Below, piece after piece: positions 9,198 through 17,434 of a stretch of 26,437 nucleotides of DNA; within the stretch, counting starts at the first letter, position 1; the number at the start of each line of letters is the position of its first letter. Position numbers and translations under genes: made by a program. Origin of the DNA: Coemansia sp. RSA 922 (Eukaryota > Kickxellomycota > Kickxellomycetes > Kickxellales > Kickxellaceae); NCBI GenBank assembly GCA_027577415.1, contig JANBQS010000206.1, positions 1 through 26,437 on the forward strand. Direction: 5' to 3'. The notes beneath the pieces are model-generated. The model worked only from the letters and a program-made list of their open reading frames with translations. It had not been told where the DNA came from and ran no database searches.

Positions 9198-9671
9198 TTA
9201 CTCGGCATTTGACATTTGAAGACCAACTTGCATTAGAGATCCCAGGCTAGAAATGCTAGTAGGCGGGCTAACATCAGTTTTAGTGCTCATTTTGATAAGC
9301 AACTCGTGTATATTGCCCCTAGCATTGTCGATAAACTCGTAGAGCTCTGTGGCCAAGCCCACAAAAATAAACTGTGGCTCAATATCCAGACGCTCTGGAG
9401 TGGGAAGAAGCTCTACATAGTACCCGTCATGCTCAACAATGTATACGCAAAATCCGCGACCAGCCTTTTCTAGAATCTTTTCATTATTTATTCAGGCATT
9501 TTCATCTTCAAATTCCGTGTAGTATAAAAGGTCTTCATTGTTATCGAGTAGCTTCTCCCGATATGTTTGTATTGCCAGATAGTAGATCCCGCCACGCTTA
9601 TGACCTTTGACTTGAATCCCCTTGGATGGAACTACATGTTCACCATCATCATATAAAATGAGTAAGACCAT
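9198..9671 (-). pseudogene. Small-paralogue gene copy with one internal TGA stop
   Basis: Read leftwards from the ATG at 9669-9671, the frame begins MVLLILYDDGEHVV and would give 157 residues ending SNAE and a TAA at 9198-9200. It is open except for one TGA at 9492-9494 (codon 60). Downstream, ILEKAGRGFCVYIVEHDGYY and EPQFIFVGL line up with LEKLAEDYSVYFVYE and DPNFILVGL of the intact gene at 10344-10805, so the two are paralogues. The frame is kept on both sides of the stop and no GT...AG intron removes it. The simplest reading is a young pseudogene; a sequencing error or translational readthrough are alternatives. No function is recognised. Confidence 0.65.
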
Positions 9672-10343
9672 GTGTGCTATTGACGTGCAGGTTGAAAGAA
9701 AGCAAGTGGAATAACAAAAATTCGAGATTGTAATTGGTAAACAGTTTGGTCTTTTATAGCACTTTTTTTTGCTTCAGTCCCATCCTACAGCCACAGTCAA
9801 ATGCAAGCAAAAGACTGTGTGTCAGGTGTAAAGATTCGCATTAATACATCACCAATCAAAAGGAATAAAAGGCAGCACGTGTATTTTTTTGTTCTTTGTA
9901 CATGTGTGCCGCTAAAAGGAAAATCCAGCAAGGGATTAGTGCAAGGTCTTTAGCGCTTTTCGACTTGGATTACCCACATGGCCTCTACTTTTATTGTTTT
10001 TATTATCGTGGCTGGCCTAAGACTAAATGCATATAAGGAAATAAAAACATGAAATTGCCAGCAAATATGAATGTTGGCCAAACAAATAACTGATAAGTTT
10101 GTTGCCAGTTGATGGCACTGTTGTTGGAGAAAGTTTATGTTCATGTATTGATAAATAATAAGCGATCAATAAAGAGCAGCGCCAGAGGACTAGTCAGTTT
10201 AAAACTCCATATATTGAAAAGATATATAAAATAAAAATCAGTACTGTATCACGGAATACCATCAGAGTGTAGCATTTCTCATAGCATGTCTGAGTTTCTG
10301 GGTGCGGTGCTATGACAATTACAAACCCATGCAAGATTGGCAT
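9672..10343. other. Intergenic region; no gene seen
   Basis: About 670 bp, AT-rich, with only short open frames such as one at 9950-10144 on the minus strand that resembles nothing in the window. It should contain the upstream region of the broken gene at 9198-9671 and the 3' region of the gene at 10344-10805. The shared upstream block seen before the other two small genes was not found here. Confidence 0.4.
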
Positions 10344-10805
10344 TTATCTAGCCCAAAGCTTAGCCCATACATTAGCTTTTATTTCTATTCTGTTTTTAGC
10401 CGATTTAGTGTAAACATCAACGAGATATGTAATTATCCCATCCCCAAGCTCAGAAACAGTTTTATCGAAATCACCTTTCAAGCCCACCAGGATAAAGTTA
10501 GGATCCCCTGCGCAAGCAGGGATATTTGGCTCAATTAGCACATGGTTTATGTTATTGGCTGACATTTCATAAACAAAATAGACAGAATAGTCCTCTGCAA
10601 GTTTCTCCAAGTAGGTTGTAAAACCTATGTCGTTAATAGAGGTGTTGTCTGGGTTACTGAAAAGGGCATTGTCTATGCTATTATATACCTCGAAATATGC
10701 ACTTAACGCCGCATAAATACAGAAATTACTTGGCAGCCCTGCGAAATTATGTTGTGGTGAGGTAACTGTGTACTCACCATCCTTGTATAAAATTGTTATG
10801 GCCAT
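10344..10805 (-). CDS. Small hypothetical protein of local duplicated family, copy A (153 aa)
   Basis: I start this at the ATG at 10803-10805 (MAITILYKDGEYTV), because that residue lines up with the start of the broken paralogue at 9671 (MVLLILYDDGEHVV). The open frame runs 64 codons further upstream, but that part is T-rich leader and includes sequence shared as non-coding DNA with copy B. The protein has an N-terminal beta-like segment (ITILYKDGEYTV), an Ile/Asp-rich middle, then YLEKLAEDYSVYFVYE, DPNFILVGLKGDF and a Lys-rich tail. It has no signal peptide or membrane helix. I do not recognise the family. Shared residues with copy B are concentrated in LE.L.E.YSVY..Y, which argues for a real, fast-evolving protein family. 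Confidence 0.6.
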   Translation of the reverse strand: MAITILYKDGEYTVTSPQHNFAGLPSNFCIYAALSAYFEVYNSIDNALFSNPDNTSINDIGFTTYLEKLAEDYSVYFVYEMSANNINHVLIEPNIPACAGDPNFILVGLKGDFDKTVSELGDGIITYLVDVYTKSAKNRIEIKANVWAKLWAR

Positions 10806-11546
10806 TGTCAATGTTGGTGTTGGGGTAGTTAGAAAAAAGAGTACAAAAAATAAGTGGTAGTGTATAGGAATGGAGAGAAGAGGAAAAAAAATCCCTGTCC
10901 TATTAGGGCTCGTCATATTGGTATTGTGTGGCCATAGACAGAATGACCGCAACAAAAACAACAGCTGTCTACTTTTCCACTCTGTGAAAAGTGCCAATAA
11001 AAGGAAACGCAGCTAAAAAAGACAAAGGGAAATTACAAAGAAGCCAACAACGCCTTGGGTGCTTTCAATCAATTGATGTTCAATGCTTCAAGCTGCCTAC
11101 CAAAAGAAAAAGAGGCAAACAAAAAAAGGCAAAAGAAAGCCCTTCCACCTAATAAAGAGGAAGAGAAAACACATTCGCAAGGGGTCCGGGAGAGAGCACA
11201 AAACGTTGGCACCCCCACTACCTCTGCTTTATGTATTTCACTTATCCATGCCTGTTGCGGGTATTTTGTTCTGTATTGTCAACCAAGCACAGAGTGATTT
11301 ACATCTGTCATTCTTGGCTCTCTATTTTAAAAAAAAATATTATTTAAGAAATAGAGAAACAAGTGGTCAACTGCCGCAGCATAGCTGCTTGAAAATAACC
11401 ACAACACACACATAGCACAATACTTGACATCCTGGATGGACTGTAAAAAATTAATACCTGAGTTGAGATTTGTTCGTCGCTCACCATCTTCTTGCACGAC
11501 TGCTAGCAATATGAAATGACACAACATGTTACTCATTATTGTCACT
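10806..11546. promoter_or_regulatory. Upstream region of small gene A, mostly duplicated block
   Basis: About 740 bp between genes A and B. The gene-A-proximal part is a T/C-rich leader on the minus strand; most of the rest is the repeated block at 10875-11254. The remainder to 11546 is AT-rich 3' sequence of gene B with no convincing open frame. The conserved GTGTGG.CATAGACAGAAT segment (about 10926-10945) is the best candidate for a retained promoter element, by comparison with copy 2. Confidence 0.4.
10875..11254 (-). repeat. Duplicated upstream block, copy 1 (before small gene A)
   Basis: This block lies about 70 bp upstream of gene A (transcribed leftwards) and matches 12022-12401, which lies about 65 bp upstream of gene B. 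Shared stretches occur in the same order: GAGAAGAG...ATCCCTG, then GGTATTGTGTGG.CATAGACAGAAT.ACCGCA.CAAAAACA, then a long near-identical run from AAAGAAGCCAACAACGCC (11037), and GGGGTCCGGGAGAGAG. About 100 bp in the middle are poorly conserved. The pair is the non-coding part of a tandem duplication that includes the genes. Confidence 0.85.
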
Positions 11547-11957
11547 CTACTCTGCACTATTTACTTCATTTAAACTAGCAAGTACTTTTTTCACATGGTA
11601 TTCAATATCTCCATCGACATCTTTATATCTCACCAGCACACACTGAGGCAATTGCTCTACAGGTGTGTCATTTAGTCCAATTTTTTGAAGAGAGGTAACT
11701 TTGCCATCCTTAACATATAACAGATAGACAGAGTATTGTTCTTCCAGTCCCTCTAAAGCAACATTCACGGATGGCTCTTTTCCATTGGGGGTACCAGAAA
11801 TATATTTATGATGTAGGGGGGTTTTAGCCATTATAGAACTGTATAAACATGCTGCTTTACAAAAATATACTCCCTCACAAGCTGGGAGAGTGAGAATAAA
11901 TGATGAACAGAACTCGAATCTATCGTTCTGAAGTGTAGCAATGCGAATTTCTATCAT
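11547..11957 (-). CDS. Small hypothetical protein of local duplicated family, copy B (136 aa)
   Basis: An intact open frame from the ATG at 11955-11957 to the TAA at 11547. It begins MIEIRIATLQNDRFEF and contains LEGLEEQYSVYLLYVKDGK, which matches LEKLAEDYSVYFVYE of copy A, followed by a Val/Leu strand (QCVLVRYKDVDGDIEY) where copy A has FILVGLKGDFD. Overall identity to copy A is low, yet the upstream DNA is clearly duplicated. The coding part has therefore changed faster than some of the flanking DNA, or was reshuffled. It is Cys-richer in its first half (residues about 17-37). No signal peptide is obvious. No known domain is recognised, and no function is claimed. Confidence 0.55.
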   Translation of the reverse strand: MIEIRIATLQNDRFEFCSSFILTLPACEGVYFCKAACLYSSIMAKTPLHHKYISGTPNGKEPSVNVALEGLEEQYSVYLLYVKDGKVTSLQKIGLNDTPVEQLPQCVLVRYKDVDGDIEYHVKKVLASLNEVNSAE

Positions 11958-12480
11958 CTTTGATATTGTAATAAATCAGACAAAAGAGGAGAGCCAGAAG
12001 TAAAAGTGAGGATAATTCAATGAGAAGAGAAAAATCCCTGGCCTGTCAAGGTTTCTTTTATAGGTATTGTGTGGACATAGACAGAATAACCGCAGCAAAA
12101 ACAAGCAAGAATTTGTGCACCAAGCATGCAGTCAGCAATAAATTGCCCCTTTAAGCAAAGACAACATCCGTCCGCTTTTTCCAAAGAAGCCAACAACGCC
12201 TTGGGTGCTTTCAATCAATTGATGTTCAATGCTTCAAGCCGCCTGCCAAAAGAAAAGGAAGGCAAAAGAAAAAGGAAACCCCCTCCACCTAAAAAGTGGA
12301 AAGGAAAATAAATTCGCAAGGGGTCCGGGAGAGAGTAAAAAAAAAGTTGGTACCCTTGCTCCTTGCCTTTGCTTTATGTTCGTCACATATTCAAGCCATG
12401 TCGCTGCTCTGCCTCAACATTTACAAATAAAAATAGGGTTTCTCATAATCTCAAATAGACATGTTATTTAGGCAAGTAGT
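11958..12480. promoter_or_regulatory. Upstream region of small gene B, mostly duplicated block
   Basis: About 520 bp between gene B and the F-box-like pseudogene. It consists of a leader of about 65 bp, the repeated block (12022-12401) and about 80 bp of AT-rich sequence. Short open frames here are translations of the repeat in both copies and are not conserved as protein. Confidence 0.4.
12022..12401 (-). repeat. Duplicated upstream block, copy 2 (before small gene B)
   Basis: Matches 10875-11254 in the same orientation and at nearly the same distance from its gene. The near-identical run starts at 12183 (AAAGAAGCCAACAACGCC) and continues through TTCAATCAATTGATGTTCAA; GGGGTCCGGGAGAGAG recurs at about 12320. 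A less conserved stretch at about 12100-12180 corresponds to about 10955-11035 in copy 1. Confidence 0.85.
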
Positions 12481-13230
12481 TTATACTTCAACATACATTC
12501 CGTACTCGTAAAACAGATGGAGAAGGCGGTCGATGTATGTCTTATAAAGACAATAAAATGTCGCCCAAGCAAACTAGCAGGAGAATACATAGCACATCCT
12601 AGGCGACATGCCAACATACACAAGGTTGGGGTGCATGGCTGAAAGTGGTAGAGCAGCATGGGCTATGTTCCCAGTGACCGAATTGGCATTCCATGGCACA
12701 CTAAGCCTCTTAAAGCCGCTGGTCAATGAGCAATACCTGTCATGGAGGCTATCTGGGCATCTGCTTGCTGGAATCGCCACAATTCTTGCTATAGGCCTGC
12801 ATACCTTGCAAATAGTGCTGACTAGGTTTGAAAGTGCAGCTACAAACCGAATAATATCATCAGTAGTACACTTATAGCCGACCAACTCCAAGTGTTGAAG
12901 AATAGCAGTGATTGACATGGTATGTACAGCACTGAGCATCAAAAAGCCAGTCACATCCCCCTCTTACTTCAACATTGTAGCCACCTCCAACTTGTTGTAC
13001 ACTTGCTGCTCAATATGCTCGCTCACATTCTTACCGACAAATGTCCAGCCCAGCAGTGTGAGAGCACCGATGTGTATCTTGTTCATCTGCGTAGTGCCAC
13101 CGCACTTGGTTAAGTCAAATCGGCCAAATGAGTTACTAGCAATTCTATAGAAAGGGACGTGAAGAATTTGCAGTCTCATCATTGTTTCTGAAAACTTGCT
13201 GACAGCAACCTGTTGGACCAGAGTCGTCGT
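12481..13230 (-). pseudogene. 5'-truncated copy of the F-box-like gene with two in-frame stops
   Basis: On the minus strand a single reading frame runs from about 13233 to a TAA at 12481-12483. It aligns with residues about 344-568 of the protein at 7028-8734: LQILHVPFYRIAS against LKNLRIPFCVIS, QQVYNKLEVATMLK against QQVHRLLEVTTTLK, CPDSLHDRYCSLTSGFKRL against LPSTLHAKHYPLSSKFRKL, and YIDRLLHLF against YVDSLQRLL. Two in-frame stops interrupt it: TAA at 12964-12966 and TAG at 12574-12576. No frameshift is needed to follow the alignment. The N-terminal half, including the F-box-like part, is missing; a TGA precedes the conserved part at 13234-13236. It is therefore a fragmentary, probably non-functional paralogue. 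Confidence 0.8.
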
Positions 13231-13590
13231 GGCTCATCAGTCAATAATTGGTCCTCACAAGGGGAAGTTGTTTGGTTGTCAGGCTCGAGCTGGGGTTTCT
13301 TTTTACAACAATAAACTTTTATTCGCTCTTAATTTCCAATTATATATTGATATGGCGATGTTCATTTGGCTTGTCTTTGTTAAAATACTATACAAACTAC
13401 ATAATATCCAGAGATAGTGCAAGCCTGATCAAATAACGGAAAGCACTTCCTTTTATACACTTGAACTGCGTCGACAGAGATAATTGTGACAACAAAAAGT
13501 AGTACTCGTAGGTAAGAAACATATTAATAGTGATCAACCCAACACCAAACAAAAAAAGTACATGGAAGGTCAACAAAATACACGAAATCA
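13231..13590. other. Intergenic region; no gene seen
   Basis: About 360 bp between the truncated F-box-like copy and the 3' end of the channel gene. It is AT-rich with short open frames only and no recognisable remnant of the missing F-box-like N-terminus. The right part should hold the poly(A) region of the channel gene, which is transcribed leftwards. Confidence 0.4.
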
Positions 13591-15765
13591 TTATTGGTGA
13601 TCATCCACAACAGGCAGTGGTACTACATTTGTTGTTGTTGTTGTTCGGGGCGAAGATAGTGGCGGTGGTAGATTTGGTACAGCGAGGTGGTTGGCAATTG
13701 CCCGGAGGACCTGGCCATTAGATCCCAGGACAGACCGCAAAGCGACAAGCTCCGCATTGAGTGCATCCCACTCGACGCGCTGCACGCGGACAGTATCTCC
13801 AACACCATACCCCAGATCTCTCTCCTTGCCCTTACTGCCACGTTTTCGCTGGACTTGCACACGCTTTATGGCGAGCCCAACAGGTTCCTCGTCGTCATAG
13901 TCGTCATCAGTACTACTAGCATTATTGGCAACCCTCCGAGCATCCTCTCCTGCATCGTCATACACGGCGCCCGCAACATGCGCATACCCGTCGGCCCGTA
14001 ATTCCTGGAGTCCCTGTGGCGTTGACGCAAGTTCTTGCATCTCAAAGCTGTCCTTACGCGCCAGAGCGTCAATAGGGTCCGCACGCCTGGCATAGTCAGT
14101 ATCGCCGGCGTTAGCCGTGCCGCTATAAACGTTAGTATACCCACCAGCGATTTCTCTCGGTGAGCGCGTAGTAGCACGTGTAGACCGAGACTCGAACGAT
14201 GACACGCTATCATCGCGTCTTTTACCATCCGCATTTTGAGCGCCACTCCGATGGCGCAGCTTTTGGCGGCGACGCGAGCGGCTAGTAGTGCGAGCAGAAC
14301 TACGAGCATCGCTGACTTCCTCTTGAATCAACGACTGGCCAATACGTTGTGTACGTACGTTGGGGCTCTGGCGCACGCGGAACCTGCGAGCAGCCTCCCA
14401 GACATGAGTGAAATTGCGACCAACGATAATCGACGGCAGAGCGATAAGTAAAATACCCGAAAGCATCATCGGAAAGCTTACGAGCTTGCCAAAGAAAGTG
14501 GTAGGCACCATGTCGCCAAATCCTGTAGTAGTCAGCGTGACAATCGAGTAGTAGGCAGCAGCAGGAATCGATGAGAACTTGCTGTACTCGCCATCTGAAG
14601 TCAGAAACGCCTGGCGGTCCTCGTCCCAGGTACCGCGCTCGGCAAAGTACATGAGCGTCGAAGACAGAACCACTGTCAGCGCGACAAACAGCAAAAAGGC
14701 AAGCAATGCATCTGCGCTGCGCTTAATAGCTACAATCATGACCTCAATCGACAGCTGTAGCAGTGACGAGTACTTGAACGCGCTAAATACGCGCAGCAGG
14801 CGGAAGATCCGCAAGATAGTAAACCGAAACTCATATGACGTGTCGCGATGCAAAACGAGCTCGATATAAAACGGGAAAATCGCCAGTGCATCAACAATAG
14901 TAACCACCGATTTGGCATGGTTCCATGCCTGCCGCCAAGTATCAGTGTGTCCTAGAAACCTCAAGACAAACTCCAGGGTAAAAATTGCCACGATGACTAG
15001 CTCCAATGCGAACCACATGTGCGAGTTACCCTTGCGTAGCTGCGGAATGGTCTCGACCGTCGTCAGTATGGCAGAGAATATGATCATAAATGTGACAAAC
15101 ACATTGATGATAAAGGCCGAAGGACTAGACGATGGATCTTCGAACAAGAGAAATAGCTCGCGCTTCCACTTTGATCTAATGCTTTTGGCTTCTTGACCGC
15201 GCTGGACGTCCACGTGCTCCATCTGCTCAACTTGCGTGCGCACATAGTCGATTTGTTCCTGGTACCACCGCTCCTCATCGACTGCAGGCGGTGTTACCAC
15301 TGCCGCCGCCGCTGCTGCCGCCGACGACTTTCTTGTTGCTGGGTCGCCTGTGAGCTTTTCCACATCCTCGCCTCGATTACCAGCAGTAGCACCGCTGCTC
15401 GTGCCCTCGGCTAGATCGCCAGTGTTGGCAAACAGTCCAGCTGGCAGACTGCGTAACGGTCCAGCACGTCCAGGCGTATTCAGCTCAACCGCCGCTGCGT
15501 CAGATAAAGGCTCAATTGCCAGCGCGCTGTGTCCCAAACCCGAAGTGCCAGCAACCGCCGAGGGGCGAGAACGATGCTCGACGGGGATCGGAAAACGCGG
15601 CGTATGCAACGGGTTCGTATTCGCCATTTGTTTGGGCGGGACGGAGCGCGAATGAGACTGTGAATTTCTGGCTTGCAACGTTGGAGATGTGACAAATGTC
15701 GCCTCCTCAAAGCCCAAGCTGTCGCTGCTCTTCCTGACATCACCGAGGTGGCTACTGCGCGCCAT
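13591..15765 (-). CDS. Voltage-gated potassium channel, Kv-type six-transmembrane
   Basis: A 724-residue protein from the first ATG (MARSSHLGDV); the frame extends 10 codons further up to a GTG only. Residues 1-215 are disordered, with an Ala run near 150 and a charged, possibly coiled segment at about 165-195. The channel core is complete: S1 about 219-240, S2 250-270, S3 286-305, S4 313-333 with regularly spaced Arg (FRFTILRIFRLLRVF), S5 352-374, a pore loop with TTTGFGD (412-418), and S6 427-449 with ALPSII in the gating-hinge region. TTxGFGD-type filters are K+-selective, and the S4 charges indicate voltage sensing at a membrane. I see no T1 tetramerisation domain. The C-terminal tail of about 260 residues is basic (RSRRRQK), then acidic (DDDYDDEE), then a short Leu heptad region near the end. 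Found in some early fungi; absent from yeasts such as S. cerevisiae. Confidence 0.93.
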   Translation of the reverse strand: MARSSHLGDVRKSSDSLGFEEATFVTSPTLQARNSQSHSRSVPPKQMANTNPLHTPRFPIPVEHRSRPSAVAGTSGLGHSALAIEPLSDAAAVELNTPGRAGPLRSLPAGLFANTGDLAEGTSSGATAGNRGEDVEKLTGDPATRKSSAAAAAAAVVTPPAVDEERWYQEQIDYVRTQVEQMEHVDVQRGQEAKSIRSKWKRELFLLFEDPSSSPSAFIINVFVTFMIIFSAILTTVETIPQLRKGNSHMWFALELVIVAIFTLEFVLRFLGHTDTWRQAWNHAKSVVTIVDALAIFPFYIELVLHRDTSYEFRFTILRIFRLLRVFSAFKYSSLLQLSIEVMIVAIKRSADALLAFLLFVALTVVLSSTLMYFAERGTWDEDRQAFLTSDGEYSKFSSIPAAAYYSIVTLTTTGFGDMVPTTFFGKLVSFPMMLSGILLIALPSIIVGRNFTHVWEAARRFRVRQSPNVRTQRIGQSLIQEEVSDARSSARTTSRSRRRQKLRHRSGAQNADGKRRDDSVSSFESRSTRATTRSPREIAGGYTNVYSGTANAGDTDYARRADPIDALARKDSFEMQELASTPQGLQELRADGYAHVAGAVYDDAGEDARRVANNASSTDDDYDDEEPVGLAIKRVQVQRKRGSKGKERDLGYGVGDTVRVQRVEWDALNAELVALRSVLGSNGQVLRAIANHLAVPNLPPPLSSPRTTTTTNVVPLPVVDDHQ

Positions 15766-16027
15766 GTGTATACACAGAGGTTTAGATAAATACACTAATT
15801 CAATAGAGTAACTACTGCACTATAGAGGTAACCACTCCCCCCAGGCCAAAAAAAAAAGATGAAAAAAAAAATAGACAAAGAAAGAAGAAATGCTTGTTTG
15901 TTTGTTTGGTAGTCGAAGATGACACAAAGAAAAAACTGTTGCTGAAACAATACGCATCCCCCGCCTTTTTTGTTGAAGGATATCCGCTGTACTGAGACCA
16001 AAAAGGTGTCTATTTACTGCACCCGCA

Positions 16028-17191
16028 TCAGCAGCTATCCGAAGCGTCGCCGAGTTTGCTGCTGATAGCCAGCACCGCCGTATGCTCCAGGGACTGTTTG
16101 AGCCGATCGCACTCGGTGACCAGATCCTGTTCTTGCGCCAACCCCTTGTAGTACTGCTTCATACGACAAGCCATCTTAAACACATCCCGAACTTCCTCCG
16201 ACTTGGTGGAAAAGTTGTGCTCAACAGCATCGACAAACCCCTGCATATCGTTGACCAATGACTCGCCGTCCCTAAAGTGCACGCCCGAAATCGGCATAGC
16301 ACGCGTGGTCTGCTTCAGCTGCTCGCTAAATTTTGTATACGGCTCACGCACACGGGATACTTGAGCCCCCATATCGACCAGTGTTTGTTTGTTGGCTGCC
16401 AGCCAAGTGCTTAGCGCAGAGTACTCCTGCATAAGCTTGAGTTTACGCCGCTCGTCCACTAATAGCCGCTTGGCATGTTCGGCCTCCCGCGATAGTCGAT
16501 CTAGTTCTTCGGCGGTTGCAGCCTTGTTCTCGTCAAATTGGATCTGGGCCCGTGCTTCAATCAACTGCCACTGTAAGTAGGTTGCGTACAGACCGGCGTT
16601 CGCGCCAGATGATGCTGATAATTCGTGAGTATCCAGCAAAGAACCAGCTCTAGCTGACGTTTCTCGCCGAGTTTCTCGTCTAGAAGCCCGTCTGTCTACC
16701 AGGTCCAGTGTTTCGGTACTCTTCACCTCTGGCACTCTCGGCCTAGAGCTCGCTGCTGATGGCGCTGTTGCCGCTGCTATGGGTGCTACACGCCGGGCAC
16801 TAGTAGTTGCCATGCGAGATACGGGTCGCGGTGCAGCTGTTGTCTTAGCATTGCCTCTGCTAGCACTAGTGGTCCCAATGCCCGCTGCCGAGGTTATAGA
16901 CCCAGCTCTGGAACGAGCACCCATCGATAGACTTGCAGGCGCAGGAGTAGGTCTAGTGCCGGCCTTGCTCGATGGCTCTGGTTTACGGGGGTTGGCTGCG
17001 CTCATATACCGAGATGCAACCACCCTGGCCTTGGGCTCGGGCTTAGTTACGCGTCCCCCGCTAACAGTGCTGATAACGCTATCGCGCTTAATAGGCTGCT
17101 GTGGCTGTTTCGGTGTTGGTTTCTCGCTTTCGGCTTCCTTATCGGCCAGTTCAGCCAAGCGCATACTCTTTCGCCGCGTAATTGGAGACAT
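16028..17191 (-). CDS. HAUS8: HAUS8-like augmin complex subunit (QWRF/HAUS8 family)
   Basis: 387 residues from the ATG at 17189-17191 (MSPITRRKSMRLAEL). The open frame continues far upstream, but that part translates T-rich leader. Residues 1-190 are basic, Ser/Ala/Pro-rich and disordered, with RVVASRYMSA (56-65), which resembles the conserved R.V.SRY motif of HAUS8. Residues about 200-380 form alpha-helical coiled coil that opens with YLQWQLIEARAQIQF (W208). This is the HAUS8/QWRF signature, in which LQWRF.NARAEA is typical in plants. HAUS8 is the microtubule-binding subunit of augmin, which recruits gamma-tubulin for branching microtubule nucleation; the basic N-terminus fits microtubule binding. 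That role is family knowledge and the assignment rests on short motifs plus architecture. It shares a 243-bp divergent spacer with RPC25. Confidence 0.75.
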   Translation of the reverse strand: MSPITRRKSMRLAELADKEAESEKPTPKQPQQPIKRDSVISTVSGGRVTKPEPKARVVASRYMSAANPRKPEPSSKAGTRPTPAPASLSMGARSRAGSITSAAGIGTTSASRGNAKTTAAPRPVSRMATTSARRVAPIAAATAPSAASSRPRVPEVKSTETLDLVDRRASRRETRRETSARAGSLLDTHELSASSGANAGLYATYLQWQLIEARAQIQFDENKAATAEELDRLSREAEHAKRLLVDERRKLKLMQEYSALSTWLAANKQTLVDMGAQVSRVREPYTKFSEQLKQTTRAMPISGVHFRDGESLVNDMQGFVDAVEHNFSTKSEEVRDVFKMACRMKQYYKGLAQEQDLVTECDRLKQSLEHTAVLAISSKLGDASDSC

Positions 17192-17434
17192 GGTTACTAG
17201 TACAAATGTAAGAAAAAAAGGTGAAAGAAAAAAAAACAGACAAATATTAAAAATGTAAAATGAACAAGCGTCAATTAAAAGAAAGAGAAGCAAAAAATAT
17301 TCTATTATCAACAACAAAAAATGGGCCCCATACAGGGGCTTTGAGTTTAGAATTGATCGCGTTTCAAAAAAAAAGTTTTTACATTTTTTTTTAGAGTTCC
17401 ATACACATTTATCCATACTCTATAATACTAAATA
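17192..17434. promoter_or_regulatory. Divergent promoter between the HAUS8-like gene and RPC25
   Basis: 243 bp separate the two ATGs, which are transcribed away from each other, so both promoters must lie here or overlap. It is A/T-rich with long A and T runs on both strands. No clear TATA element or known factor site stands out. Confidence 0.6.

Noticed and set aside
10806..10997. 64-codon N-terminal extension of small gene A with a hydrophobic segment
   Set aside because: Part of the extension overlaps the duplicated upstream block, which is not kept as a reading frame in front of gene B, and the T-rich part looks like leader.
12481..13230. Stop-codon reassignment or programmed readthrough to explain TAA, TAG and TGA inside open frames
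   Set aside because: Other genes in the window end normally at TAG (UTP14, PWP2), TAA (SGT1, CWF19) and TGA (F-box-like, HAUS8-like), and the affected copies are duplicates of intact genes or truncated.
16779..17258. 159-codon plus-strand open frame with hydrophobic stretches
   Set aside because: It is antisense to the disordered N-terminus of the HAUS8-like gene. The apparent membrane helices are translations of Arg/Ser/Ala codons read backwards.
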